This document shows, one piece after another, positions 17,306-25,771 of a DNA stretch of 64,000 nt. The stretch comes from Herminiimonas sp. GTDB taxonomy: Bacteria > Pseudomonadota > Gammaproteobacteria > Burkholderiales > Burkholderiaceae_D. The stretch lies in the NCBI GenBank assembly GCA_028292265.1, contig JAQGMR010000069.1, forward strand, positions 62,001 through 126,000. The letters are read 5' to 3'. The position numbers and the translations under genes are program-made. Position 1 is the stretch's first letter. Every line of letters starts with the position of its first letter. The notes under the pieces were generated by a model, which saw nothing but the letters and a program-made list of their open reading frames with translations, had not been told where the DNA came from and searched no databases.

Positions 17306-17620
17306 ATGAAAAAGAATGACAAGTTGCTGGACGTGCTGCACGGCACGGCCAAAGGATTGCATAAAGCCGGCACTATGGATGCCGTGACAATGCGGGAGTT
17401 CGATGCGCTTTGTCTGCCGCCCGTGCAGGAATACAGCGCAGCGCAGATCAAGCGGTTACGGCTGCGTTCCAAAGCTAGTCAGGCGGTGTTCGCCGCCTAT
17501 CTCACCACCAGCTCCTCAACGGTCCAGAAATGGGAGCAGGGGCAGAAGCACCCGAACGGCCCGTCGCTTAAATTGCTTAATCTCGTGGACCACAAGGGAC
17601 TCGACGCGCTGGCCTGGTGA
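17306..17620 (+). CDS. HTH antitoxin-like regulator (HigA/NadS type)
   Basis: A 104-residue protein with a C-terminal helix-turn-helix of the Xre type, about residues 45-95: an LRLRSKASQAVFAAYL helix pair, then TSSSTVQKWEQGQ. This layout, with a ~40-residue N-terminal arm, is typical of NadS/HigA antitoxins that bind a RelE/HigB partner and repress their own operon. GAGGTGAC precedes the ATG. The usual partner gene directly upstream is not intact, so this is a solitary antitoxin or a plain regulator. Confidence 0.75.
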   Translation: MKKNDKLLDVLHGTAKGLHKAGTMDAVTMREFDALCLPPVQEYSAAQIKRLRLRSKASQAVFAAYLTTSSSTVQKWEQGQKHPNGPSLKLLNLVDHKGLDALAW

Positions 17621-17752
17621 ACCGCTAAACAATTCATGAGTTCGGCGACCGCAATGCCACACGGCCCCTGCGCATCCACACGTTAGGCCGATAAGCGAAG
17701 TCCAGAACTCGAACCGACAACAAAGAAACCAACGCGACGATTCGACCAGCCA

Positions 17753-18508
17753 CTACCGCTGTCCCAGCGCCTTCGATACCACCTTCGCCTCTTTCACCAG
17801 CAGCCTGCCCAGCGCTTCAATCTGCTTCTCCGCAAGCCGCACGCTGGGACCAAAAACGCCGATCGATCCCGCCACCTCTCCGGACCCATGAAAGAACGGC
17901 GCCGCCACCGCCACCGCGCCGGGAATCAGTTCTTCCTTGCTCACTGCATAACCGCGCTTGCGGGTTAATGCGAGTTGCGCCGCGTAGTTGTCCAGGTCAA
18001 CTCCAGTTCCCTTGGCCCATGCCTTAAGGTCGGCGGGACGCGTTTCTGAAAAGGCGAGAATGGCGCGACCGCTGGCGCCCAGGACGATGCGTTCGCGATA
18101 GCCGACGCCGCGTTTGAAGCTCAGCGGTTGCGTGCTCGGCAGCTCCGCAATGCACATGCGGTGGGCGCCTTGCGGCACGAATAGCGCGACCGTCTCGCCG
18201 GTTTGCTCCCAGATGCTGCGCAGGACCGGCCGGGCGACTTCTGCGATGTCGACGCTGGCCGTCCAGACATGCGCAAGATGCGCCACCGCCGGGCCCAGCC
18301 GAAACTTTTGCGGGTCACCCACGGCAACCAGGAAACCGCTTTGCTGCAGAGTATTGAGCAGGCGATAGAGCGTAGGCCGGCTGAGCTCCACCCGCTTCAG
18401 AAGTTCGGCGGCGGACAGCTCAAAATCCGCAGCGGTAAATGCCATCAATATGTCGAGCGCCCGGTCGACTGCGCGTACGCTGTCGCTTCCTTTTTCTTCT
18501 GTGGCCAT
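17753..18508 (-). CDS. IclR-family transcriptional regulator
   Basis: A 251-residue IclR regulator: an N-terminal winged helix (about residues 10-70, with LSAAELLKRVELSRPTLYRL) and a C-terminal effector domain (about 85-245, with GYRERIVLGASGRAIL and GAVAVAAPFF). The ATG at 18508 was chosen because AGGAACAGGG lies just upstream and the domain starts there; the open frame extends further into the promoter of the opposite gene. It faces the Rieske oxygenase gene, and the shared intergenic region holds a consensus promoter with a small inverted repeat over its -10 box. It probably controls that oxygenase in response to an aromatic effector. Confidence 0.88.
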   Translation of the reverse strand: MATEEKGSDSVRAVDRALDILMAFTAADFELSAAELLKRVELSRPTLYRLLNTLQQSGFLVAVGDPQKFRLGPAVAHLAHVWTASVDIAEVARPVLRSIWEQTGETVALFVPQGAHRMCIAELPSTQPLSFKRGVGYRERIVLGASGRAILAFSETRPADLKAWAKGTGVDLDNYAAQLALTRKRGYAVSKEELIPGAVAVAAPFFHGSGEVAGSIGVFGPSVRLAEKQIEALGRLLVKEAKVVSKALGQR

Positions 18509-18558
18509 GCCCTGTTCCTGGTGACGAAGCGCAGCGCCGTGCGGTCCGCAGGTGCGGT

Positions 18559-18590
18559 TTGACACAACGCGCGCTGTCCGTATAATGGAC
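18559..18590 (+). promoter_or_regulatory. consensus sigma-70 promoter with overlapping inverted repeat
   Basis: TTGACA (18559-18564) and TATAAT (18581-18586) both match the consensus exactly, with a 16-base spacer, pointing to the Rieske oxygenase gene at 18666. GTCC (18576-18579) and GGAC (18587-18590) flank the -10 box as an inverted repeat, and TGTCCG here is mirrored by CGGACA downstream. A regulator bound there would block the promoter; IclR is the obvious candidate. Confidence 0.75.
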
Positions 18591-18665
18591 TTGTATCTTA
18601 CCAGACGGACAAGCGGGCGCAACGCATTTGGCTTGACGCATCGCCCCAAACAGGAGCAAGCGAGC

Positions 18666-19937
18666 ATGAACAAGGACATGTCGGAAACGCTGGTGCGTAC
18701 CGGCCCGGGCACGGCGATGGGAAACCTGATGCGGCGCTATTGGGTGCCGATCCTTCAGTCGAGCGAGATCGCCGAGCCGGATGGCCCCCAAGTACGAATC
18801 CAGATCCTTGGCGAGAAGTTGCTGGCATTCCGTAACACGGAAGGCCAGCCGGGAATCATTGATGAGTTTTGCGCCCATCGCGGCGTGTCCCTGTACTTTG
18901 GTCGCAATGAAGAGAACGGCATTCGCTGCTCTTACCACGGTCTGAAATTCGACCGCAACGGCAAGTGCGTTGAGGTGCCGTCAGCACCGCAAGTTTGCGA
19001 GCGCATGAACATCAAATCCTATCCCTGCATTGAGCGCGGTGGCATCGTCTGGGCTTACATGGGCCCGCCCGACAAGATGCCGGCGCCGCCGGAGCTTGAG
19101 TGGTGCACGCTGCCTGCTTCCCATGTCTTCGTGTCGCGCCGCCTTCAGGAAAACAATTATCTGCAGGCGATGGAGGGCGGCATCGACACCGCGCATGTGT
19201 CGTATGTTCATCGCTATGAAGTCGACACCGATCCAATGCATCGCGGCACCAAGGCGCTCGATTACATCAAGGCCGATGGCAACGTTATTTTCAACATCGA
19301 AAAGACGCCCTTTGGCCTTTCACTTTTCGGGCGCCGGAATGGCGAGCCGGATTCCTACTACTGGCGCGTGACGCAGTGGCTGTTCCCCTGGTTCACGCTG
19401 ATTGCGCCGTTCGGCGAGCATTCCCTCGCGGGCCATGTATGGGTGCCTATCGACGATCACAACTGCTGGGCATGGAGCATCAACTTCCATCCCGACAAGC
19501 CATTGAGCGAGGAAGAGCGGGGCGACATGGAAAGGGGCAAGGGCATCCACGCCGAGTGCATTCCCGGCACGTTCCGCCCGGTGGCAAACAAGGAAAACGA
19601 TTACCTGATCGACCGTGTCGCGCAGAAGGAAAAGCGCTCCTACAGCGGCATCTTCGGCTTTGCGATGCAGGACGCGTCGCTGCAGGAAAGCATGGGCCCG
19701 ATCCAGAATCACGAAGCCGAACGGTTGCTGCCGACCGACAAGGCAATTGTCATGGCGCGCCGCATGTTGCATGAATCGGCGCTGGGACTCATGCAGGGCA
19801 ATGAGCCGCCGGCGCTGGATGCTTCAGCGCAGCGTGTGCGCGCGGCCGGTGTGCTGCTGGAACGCACGGCGGACCCGATAACCTGGGCCGAAGAGCATCT
19901 GGCTGACGGCCTGGGCCAGAAGGTATATTCGATTTAG
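18666..19937 (+). CDS. Rieske non-haem iron oxygenase, phthalate-type alpha subunit
   Basis: A 423-residue oxygenase of the phthalate 4,5-dioxygenase / O-demethylase type. Rieske [2Fe-2S] ligands are C69, H71, C88 and H91. The catalytic iron motif follows as D174, H177 and H182 within GGIDTAHVSYVH. The ATG at 18666 has AGGAG upstream and opens directly on the family's usual N-terminus; the frame extends further upstream but through the promoter. It hydroxylates or demethylates an aromatic ring using electrons from a separate reductase, which is not in this window. A Bug receptor and an SDR dehydrogenase follow and likely serve the same substrate. The substrate cannot be read from sequence. 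Confidence 0.88.
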   Translation: MNKDMSETLVRTGPGTAMGNLMRRYWVPILQSSEIAEPDGPQVRIQILGEKLLAFRNTEGQPGIIDEFCAHRGVSLYFGRNEENGIRCSYHGLKFDRNGKCVEVPSAPQVCERMNIKSYPCIERGGIVWAYMGPPDKMPAPPELEWCTLPASHVFVSRRLQENNYLQAMEGGIDTAHVSYVHRYEVDTDPMHRGTKALDYIKADGNVIFNIEKTPFGLSLFGRRNGEPDSYYWRVTQWLFPWFTLIAPFGEHSLAGHVWVPIDDHNCWAWSINFHPDKPLSEEERGDMERGKGIHAECIPGTFRPVANKENDYLIDRVAQKEKRSYSGIFGFAMQDASLQESMGPIQNHEAERLLPTDKAIVMARRMLHESALGLMQGNEPPALDASAQRVRAAGVLLERTADPITWAEEHLADGLGQKVYSI

Positions 19938-19980
19938 GTCCGGATAGACACAAGAGGCACAAAGACACATAGGCACCAAG

Positions 19981-20012
19981 GCATCAACGCACCAACGCAC
20001 CAACGCACCAAC
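19981..20012 (+). repeat. 8-bp tandem repeat
   Basis: Four units of GCACCAAC, the first with one change, lie in the gap between the Rieske oxygenase and Bug genes. More degenerate GGCAC-AA motifs extend back to about 19950. No coding role is seen. Confidence 0.8.
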
Positions 20013-20123
20013 GCTTCGCCGGCAGCAGGATGCCGTCAACGCGAGGCCGCTTCATCTGCCGCATGCGGGCAAGCGACACACCAGGACGCAGGATAGCGTC
20101 AGTACATAACCCAAGGAGACAGG

Positions 20124-21101
20124 ATGAAGCTGGCGTATAAACTGTTGGTGGCGCTTTGCGCCGTTGGACTCGGCAACGTCACGGGGACTGCGAACGCCCA
20201 GGAATGGGCGCCGACTAAACCCGTTCGTATCGTGGTGCCCATCACCGGCAGCACCAACGATGCGCTGGCGCGGCTGGTCGCACCAAAGCTGGCCGAAGCG
20301 TTGGGCCAGCCGGTCTACGTCGAGAACAAGCCCGGTGCTGGCGGCAATATCGGCGCCGATTCGGTGGCAAAATCCGCGCCAGACGGGCAGACGCTACTGG
20401 TCGGCTACAACGGGCCGCTCGCAATCAATCCCACCCTTTTTGAAAAGATGCCGTTTGACCCGGTCAAGGACCTGGCGCCCATCACCCTTGCGGTGACGAC
20501 ACCGCAATACCTGGCCGTCACGGCCAGCCTGCCGGTCAAGAACGTGGCCGAGCTGGTTGCGATGGCAAAGGCCAGCCCCGGCAAGCTGGCCTACGGCTCG
20601 GTCGCGGTCGGCAGTGCCTCGCACCTGACCATGGAGATGTTCAAGTCTGCCGCCCATATCGACATTACGCACGTGCCCTACAAAGGCGCCGCGCCTGCCA
20701 TCACCGACCTCATCGGCAACCAGGTGCAGGCGGCTTTTATGGTGCCCGGGAATGTACAGGGGTTCGCAAAGGAAGGGCGCCTGAAGCTGATCGCCTCGAC
20801 CGGCGCGAAGCGCTTCGCCAGCACACCGAACGTGCCGACGATGATTGAGTCCGGCTATCCCGACTTCATCGCCACGTCGTGGATCGGTTTTCTTGCGCCA
20901 GCCGGAACGCCGAAGAACATCATCGAGCGCTATCACCGCGAGATCGTGAAGATATTGAACCTGCCCGAGGTGCGAGACAAGTTGCACGACATGGAGTTTG
21001 AAGTGGTCGGCGGCACGCCGGAGCAGTTCGCCAGCTGGATCAAGGCCGAGATACCACGCTGGGGAAAGGTGATTCGCGATACAGGGACCAAGGTCAATTA
21101 A
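20124..21101 (+). CDS. Bug-type extracytoplasmic receptor
   Basis: A 325-residue periplasmic binding protein of the Bug/TctC family. It has a Sec signal peptide (cleavage after about residue 25, TANAQ), then the family landmarks PVRIVVP, ENKPGAGGNIGAD, VPYKGAAPAITDL and an LAPAGTP motif. AAGGAGACAGG precedes the ATG. Bug proteins bind small carboxylates or aromatic acids; many occur without the TctAB membrane partners, as here. Its place between a Rieske oxygenase and a dehydrogenase suggests it captures the substrate of that pathway. Confidence 0.88.
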   Translation: MKLAYKLLVALCAVGLGNVTGTANAQEWAPTKPVRIVVPITGSTNDALARLVAPKLAEALGQPVYVENKPGAGGNIGADSVAKSAPDGQTLLVGYNGPLAINPTLFEKMPFDPVKDLAPITLAVTTPQYLAVTASLPVKNVAELVAMAKASPGKLAYGSVAVGSASHLTMEMFKSAAHIDITHVPYKGAAPAITDLIGNQVQAAFMVPGNVQGFAKEGRLKLIASTGAKRFASTPNVPTMIESGYPDFIATSWIGFLAPAGTPKNIIERYHREIVKILNLPEVRDKLHDMEFEVVGGTPEQFASWIKAEIPRWGKVIRDTGTKVN

Positions 21102-21107
21102 GCCATT

Positions 21108-21353
21108 GGCACTAAGGCCAGCGAGGACATCCGCGTCAAGGCAAACCGGGGAAACCGGTGGCAAGGCCAGCGAGGACGTCCGCATCGAGGCAAGCCAGGG
21201 AAACCGGTAGCAAGCTCAGCGATGACGTCCGCGTGAACATCAGACAGGGAAACCGATGGCAAGGTAAACGAGGACGTCAGCATCAAGGTCAACCAGGACA
21301 ACGGCATCAAGGTCAACCAGGAAGTCACCCTTAAGGCAAACCAGGACAACGGC
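21108..21353 (+). repeat. five-unit ~49-bp tandem repeat array
   Basis: Five adjoining imperfect units of 52, 49, 49, 48 and 48 bp fill the whole gap between the Bug and SDR genes (unit starts 21108, 21160, 21209, 21258, 21306). Each resembles GGCAAGGCCAGCGAGGACGT followed by a shared second half. The last unit ends exactly at the SDR start codon and carries its ribosome-binding site. The last two units are in frame with the SDR gene and would encode KVN-rich 16-residue repeats. Confidence 0.85.
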
Positions 21354-22127
21354 ATGAAACGACTTGAAGGCAGGACCGCGCTCATTACTGGCGGCGGCGC
21401 GGGCATCGGCGCGGCATGCGCGCAGTTGTTTTGTGAAGAGGGTGCGGCGGTCACCGTGGTGGATGCGGACGGGGCGGCGCTTGAAAGAACCGTCATGGGA
21501 ATAAGGACTGCCTTGCCTTCCGCGCGCATCACCCACTTCGTTGCAAATGTCGCGGATGATGGGCTGGCGATGGCAGCGGTTAAGCATTGCGTCGACACAT
21601 TCGGGGCGCTAGACGCGCTCGTCAACAACGCAGCCATGCGCAACAACAGCGCGCTTGCCCTCGCCACGCCGGCCGAATGGCACGCCATGGTCGGTGTGAA
21701 CATGATGGGGGTTGCCAACTACTGCCGCGCCGCCTTGCCGCACCTGCGCAACGCGGGCCATGGCAGCATCGTAACGGTGTCTTCCTGCTACGCGCTAACG
21801 GGCCGCAAGGGCATGGGCCTGTACGACGCCACCAAGGCGGCACAGCTTGCCATGACGCGCACGCTCGCGTTTGAGGAAGCGGCGCACGGCGTGCGGGTGA
21901 ATGCGGTATGCCCGGGCTCGACCCTGACCGACTTCCATGTCAAGAAGGCCACCGCCAATGGCAAAAGCGTCGATCAACTGAAAACCGAGCGGCAGACGAC
22001 GTCATTGCTGGGACGCTGGGCGTCGCCACGGGAAGTGGCCTTGCCGGTGCTGTGGCTAAGCTGCGGCGAGGCGTCCTTCATCACCGGTACCACGCTGATG
22101 GTGGACGGCGGTTTGCACATCATGTGA
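21354..22127 (+). CDS. short-chain dehydrogenase/reductase
   Basis: A 257-residue classical SDR. The cofactor motif GGGAGIGAA is at about residues 13-21, with an acidic VVDADG turn suggesting NAD(H). NNAA replaces the usual NNAG, the catalytic Ser is in VTVSSCY, and the YxxxK motif is YDATK. The C-terminal part ends in TTLMVDGGLHIM. AGGA lies before the ATG within the last unit of the repeat array. It probably oxidises the diol or alcohol made by the upstream Rieske oxygenase, but the substrate is inferred from context only. Confidence 0.88.
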   Translation: MKRLEGRTALITGGGAGIGAACAQLFCEEGAAVTVVDADGAALERTVMGIRTALPSARITHFVANVADDGLAMAAVKHCVDTFGALDALVNNAAMRNNSALALATPAEWHAMVGVNMMGVANYCRAALPHLRNAGHGSIVTVSSCYALTGRKGMGLYDATKAAQLAMTRTLAFEEAAHGVRVNAVCPGSTLTDFHVKKATANGKSVDQLKTERQTTSLLGRWASPREVALPVLWLSCGEASFITGTTLMVDGGLHIM

Positions 22128-22285
22128 TTTCTGGCCGGGTAGGCGGCTGGCAGACTGAACGACAATTTGGCCGTACTGGCATTCGCCGCACAGACAGGAA
22201 ACAAAGGGTCTGCTACATTGTTTTCGGAACGACGCTATTGGCGTCGCCGGCTTCTCAACGCTGCGCTCACTTCCGGAAGAGGATC

Positions 22286-22888
22286 ATGCGCCTGCCTCCA
22301 AACCATGTTGCGATACGCGTCATCCAGGAAGACCACGATCGCCTCTCGGCAGTCATTCATGGCATGCAGTACTTTGCCCGGGCCATCGGCAAGGGCGGCA
22401 ATGCGTCCGACCCTAAGGTGTTCCGCGCCATGCTGCTTTACATCAGCGACTATCCAGAAAAGGTGCATCACCCGAAGGAAGACCTTTTTCTGTTTGCGCG
22501 CCTGCGTTCCCGCACCGGTGAAGTCAACGCTGCAATCGATGAACTGGAAGCGCAGCACGCCAGTGGCGAGGCTCTGGTGCATGAACTGGAGCACGCCCTG
22601 ACGCGGTATGAATTCGAAGGTGAGGCGGCGGCAAAGCCGTTCCTCGACCTGGTGGAACGGTACGCAAAATTCTATTTCGATCACATGCGGCTTGAAGAGG
22701 AAGTGATCCTGCCGGCGGCCAACCAGTATCTTGAGGCAGAAGATTGGGAATTACTCGATCATGAATTCGCGCTGGAGAAAGATCCCCTGACTGGAACCGA
22801 CTACAAGGCGGGCTTCGAGAAGCTTTTTTCACTGATCGTGAATATCGCTCCGGCGCCGATTGGACTGGGGCCAGCCATTCCCGATTAG
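22286..22888 (+). CDS. hemerythrin HHE-domain protein
   Basis: A 200-residue soluble protein with a hemerythrin-like four-helix bundle. Candidate di-iron ligands lie in EDHDRL, VHHPKEDLF, AQHASGEALVHELE and FDHMRLEEEV. The ATG at 22286 was chosen because GAAGAGG lies upstream and the domain begins right there; the open frame continues back over the SDR gene. Such proteins bind oxygen or NO or sense iron. It is separated from the catabolic genes by about 160 bp and shows no specific link to them. Confidence 0.85.
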   Translation: MRLPPNHVAIRVIQEDHDRLSAVIHGMQYFARAIGKGGNASDPKVFRAMLLYISDYPEKVHHPKEDLFLFARLRSRTGEVNAAIDELEAQHASGEALVHELEHALTRYEFEGEAAAKPFLDLVERYAKFYFDHMRLEEEVILPAANQYLEAEDWELLDHEFALEKDPLTGTDYKAGFEKLFSLIVNIAPAPIGLGPAIPD

Positions 22889-22944
22889 CCGTCTGCGGTA
22901 CGGCATGGCCGGCGGTACGGAACGGCGATGCGGACTTGCCCAGC

Positions 22945-23259
22945 CTACCGCAATGGCGCCTTGTTGCAGGAGGCCACTGACCCCGCGCAATCCGGGTCCT
23001 TCGGTTTTTTCTTTGGGCCGGTCTTGCTGTCGGCCGACTCCTTTGCCGTGGGTGGCGTCTCCACCATCCCCGGGTCAATATTGCCGGGCGGCTTCCTTAT
23101 CGTGCGGGAGTCGGTATTAGGTGGCGTGACCACCGCTCCGGGATCGATCGAGGGCTTGGGCGCGGACGGTCCGGCATCGGGCGACGCCGGTTGCGCAGTC
23201 GCCACCGCTAACCAGCCCCACATCAGCGCGGCAACAACGGGATTGCGAAATTTGGCCAT
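22945..23259 (-). CDS. small secreted proline-rich protein
   Basis: A 104-residue protein with a Sec signal peptide (hydrophobic core near residues 8-20, cleavage near ATAQ). The rest is low-complexity and Pro/Lys-rich, with a repeated IDPGxVxTPP motif (about residues 38-47 and 61-70) and a C-terminal pair of Cys. GAAGGAC lies before the ATG. No known domain; probably a periplasmic or envelope protein. It is convergent with the hemerythrin gene. Confidence 0.6.
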   Translation of the reverse strand: MAKFRNPVVAALMWGWLAVATAQPASPDAGPSAPKPSIDPGAVVTPPNTDSRTIRKPPGNIDPGMVETPPTAKESADSKTGPKKKPKDPDCAGSVASCNKAPLR

Positions 23260-23471
23260 GGCGATTGTCCTTCAAATATCCAGGGTTCACCGGGGGAAGA
23301 GCTTATATCGTTCCGATGCTTTCCCGGATTCGTAGTTCCCGCCTGCCTGTTCCACGCCGGAATGCCTTGAGTGATCCGCACACGCCGCCTCGAACCGCGC
23401 CGCGTCGAGCATCACAGGGGCCAGTTCTGGTTCCCATGTCGTGGCCGCTGTGCTGCCTCGCCAACAACAAC

Positions 23472-23924
23472 TCAGGGTCTGAGGTAGGTGTAGCCGCTTT
23501 CCTGACGTCGCATGATCTCGACCACGCCCGAGGGAACATAGCCAATCGACGGCAACATGTCCGCCTTGGTGAGGCGCTGTGCCCGCATGGTATTTTCGCA
23601 GGCGACGATAGCGGTGTGCTCACCCAGGGCGTCGTGGATGCGTTGCGCCACAACGGAATCGGACTTCAGCATGCCAATTCCGGGACCGTAAGCGACAATC
23701 TCAATATCGGTATTGGCCTGTCCCAGGTCGACTTGAAGATTGCGGACGTTATTAAGCGCGAGTTCCCATTTTTTAGGATCGCTTTCGCTCACCTGGACCA
23801 CGACCTTGTGACGTGCGGACGCCTGCGTTGTTGGCGCCACGGCGGCATCTGCAGCGTGGACTTGCATGCCAAAGCTGGCAAGTAAAATCAGTATTAAAAA
23901 CTTGCTCTTGAAATTGGCGCCCAT
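23472..23924 (-). CDS. periplasmic DsrE/DsrF-like protein
   Basis: A 150-residue protein with a Sec signal peptide (cleavage near residue 24, VHAA) and a DsrE-like fold. Landmarks are KVVVQVSESDPKKW, a LALNN helix, IEIVAYGPGIGML and a central AIVACENTM with the Cys equivalent to the active-site position of this family. DsrE-type proteins carry or sense persulfide sulfur. It faces away from soxB across a gap of about 115 bp, so a sulfur-linked role is reasonable though unproven. Confidence 0.82.
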   Translation of the reverse strand: MGANFKSKFLILILLASFGMQVHAADAAVAPTTQASARHKVVVQVSESDPKKWELALNNVRNLQVDLGQANTDIEIVAYGPGIGMLKSDSVVAQRIHDALGEHTAIVACENTMRAQRLTKADMLPSIGYVPSGVVEIMRRQESGYTYLRP

Positions 23925-24038
23925 GGGATCTCCGTGGTGGTGGTTAATGTCCCGCTTTTACCCGCGGGCGAAAGTATGCTTATATGCACAACGAATCATC
24001 GTACCGCATTGGCTACGGACGAGGCTACAGGAGAGATT

Positions 24039-25763
24039 ATGGGAATGAATCGCCGGGAATTTCTGCAAATGCTTTCAATCGCAAGCGCAGGCGGCATGAT
24101 GCTCGATGGAAAGGAAGCGTTTGCGGCATCCGCCGCCGACAAACTCTACGACCTGCCGCGCTTCGGTAACGTCCACTTTCTGCATTTCACAGACTGTCAC
24201 GCGCAACTGCTCCCAACCTATTTTCGCGAGCCCAATGTAAACCTTGGCGTGGGCGAGGCGGTCGGGCGCGTGCCACACCTGGTCGGCGAAAATCTGTTGA
24301 AGCAAAGCGGCATCGCACCCAATACGCCGGAAGCTTACGCATTCACCTACCTGAATTTTGAGCAGGCCGCGCGAGCCTATGGCAAGGTCGGCGGCTTCGC
24401 GCATTTGAAGACGCTCATCAACCGCATGAAGGCGAGCCGGCCGGGCGCCGTGCTGCTGGATGGCGGCGACACCTGGCAGGGATCCGCCACTGCACTCTGG
24501 ACCAATGGACAGGACATGGTCGACGCTGGTCTATTGATGGGCGTGGAGGTAATGACAGGCCATTGGGAAATGACGCTCGGTGACAAGCGCGTGAAGGAAA
24601 TCGTCGACAAGGATTTCAAGGGCAAGATCGATTTCATCGCGCAAAACATCAATACCACCGACTTTGGCGACCCGGTGTTCGCGCCTTTCGTCATGAAGGA
24701 AATGAATGGTGTGCCGGTCGCTGTCATCGGGCAAGCGTTCCCGTATACGCCAATCGCTAATCCACGCTACCTGGTGCCTGACTGGACCTTTGGTATCCAG
24801 GAACAGAACATGCAAAAAACCGTCGATGCCGCGCGTGCGCACGGTGCCAAAGTGGTGGTGCTGCTTTCGCATAACGGCATGGACGTCGATATCAAGATGG
24901 CGTCACGCGTGCGCGGCATTGACGCAATCCTTGGCGGCCACACGCATGATGGCGTGCCGGCTCCCATTACCGTTAGCAATGGCGGCGGAAAAACGCTTGT
25001 GACCAATGCGGGCAGCCATGGCAAGTTCCTCGGCGTGCTGGACTTTGAGGTCCGCGAGGGCAGGGTGCGTGATTTCCATTACCGCCTGCTTCCCGTATTC
25101 GCAAACTTCCTTCCCGCAGATCGGGAGATGGACGCGCACATACAAAAAGTCCGCGCGCCCTATGCCGCAAAATTGAACGAGCAGTTGGCCATGACCGAGG
25201 GGACGCTCTACCGTCGGGGCAATTTCAACGGCACCTTCGACCAGCTTATCGTTGACGCGCTGATGGACGTAAAGGGCGCGGACATCGCGTTCTCGCCAGG
25301 CTTCCGCTGGGGCACGACGCTGCTGCCCAACAGCCCAATCCGGATGGAAGACTTGATGGATCAGACCGCGACTACGTACTCGACCAGCACGCTCACGGAA
25401 ATGACTGGCGCGACGATCAAGACCGTGATGGAAGACGTGGCCGACAATCTTTTCAATCCTGACCCTTACTATCAGCAGGGCGGCGACATGGTCAGGGTTG
25501 GGGGCATGAGCTATACGATCGAGCCCAATGCAAAAATGGGCAGCCGGATTCAGGACATGCGCCTCAACGGAAAGCCGCTATCTGCGGACAAGACCTACAA
25601 GGTGGCAGGATGGGCGCCGGTGGCCGAGGGTGTAAAGGGCGAGCCGGTATGGGATGTAGTGGCGGAATGGCTGCGCACGAAAAAGGTGGTTTCACCGCGC
25701 AAGCTGAATACGCCACTGGTCAAGGGAATGCAGGGCAATCCCGGTATCGCGTTGTCGACCTGA
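24039..25763 (+). CDS. soxB: thiosulfohydrolase SoxB
   Basis: A 574-residue protein of the 5'-nucleotidase/SoxB family. It opens with a Tat-like leader (NRREFLQML), then the metallophosphoesterase motifs FTDCHAQ, DGGDTWQGS, GHWEM in place of the GNHE of nucleotidases, and GGHTHDG, followed by a C-terminal domain with DPYYQQGGDMVR. The GHWE-type change and the leader are typical of SoxB, which binds two Mn and hydrolyses sulfate from the sulfur-carrier protein SoxY in the periplasm. GGAGAG lies before the ATG at 24039. No soxY, soxZ, soxA or soxX is in this window, so its partner must be encoded elsewhere. Confidence 0.88.
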   Translation: MGMNRREFLQMLSIASAGGMMLDGKEAFAASAADKLYDLPRFGNVHFLHFTDCHAQLLPTYFREPNVNLGVGEAVGRVPHLVGENLLKQSGIAPNTPEAYAFTYLNFEQAARAYGKVGGFAHLKTLINRMKASRPGAVLLDGGDTWQGSATALWTNGQDMVDAGLLMGVEVMTGHWEMTLGDKRVKEIVDKDFKGKIDFIAQNINTTDFGDPVFAPFVMKEMNGVPVAVIGQAFPYTPIANPRYLVPDWTFGIQEQNMQKTVDAARAHGAKVVVLLSHNGMDVDIKMASRVRGIDAILGGHTHDGVPAPITVSNGGGKTLVTNAGSHGKFLGVLDFEVREGRVRDFHYRLLPVFANFLPADREMDAHIQKVRAPYAAKLNEQLAMTEGTLYRRGNFNGTFDQLIVDALMDVKGADIAFSPGFRWGTTLLPNSPIRMEDLMDQTATTYSTSTLTEMTGATIKTVMEDVADNLFNPDPYYQQGGDMVRVGGMSYTIEPNAKMGSRIQDMRLNGKPLSADKTYKVAGWAPVAEGVKGEPVWDVVAEWLRTKKVVSPRKLNTPLVKGMQGNPGIALST

Positions 25764-25771
25764 GCGTCCCA

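Noticed and set aside
17005-17472. 155-codon reverse-strand frame across the antitoxin start
   Set aside because: It is antisense to a clear HTH gene with good ribosome-binding site and shows no protein family features.
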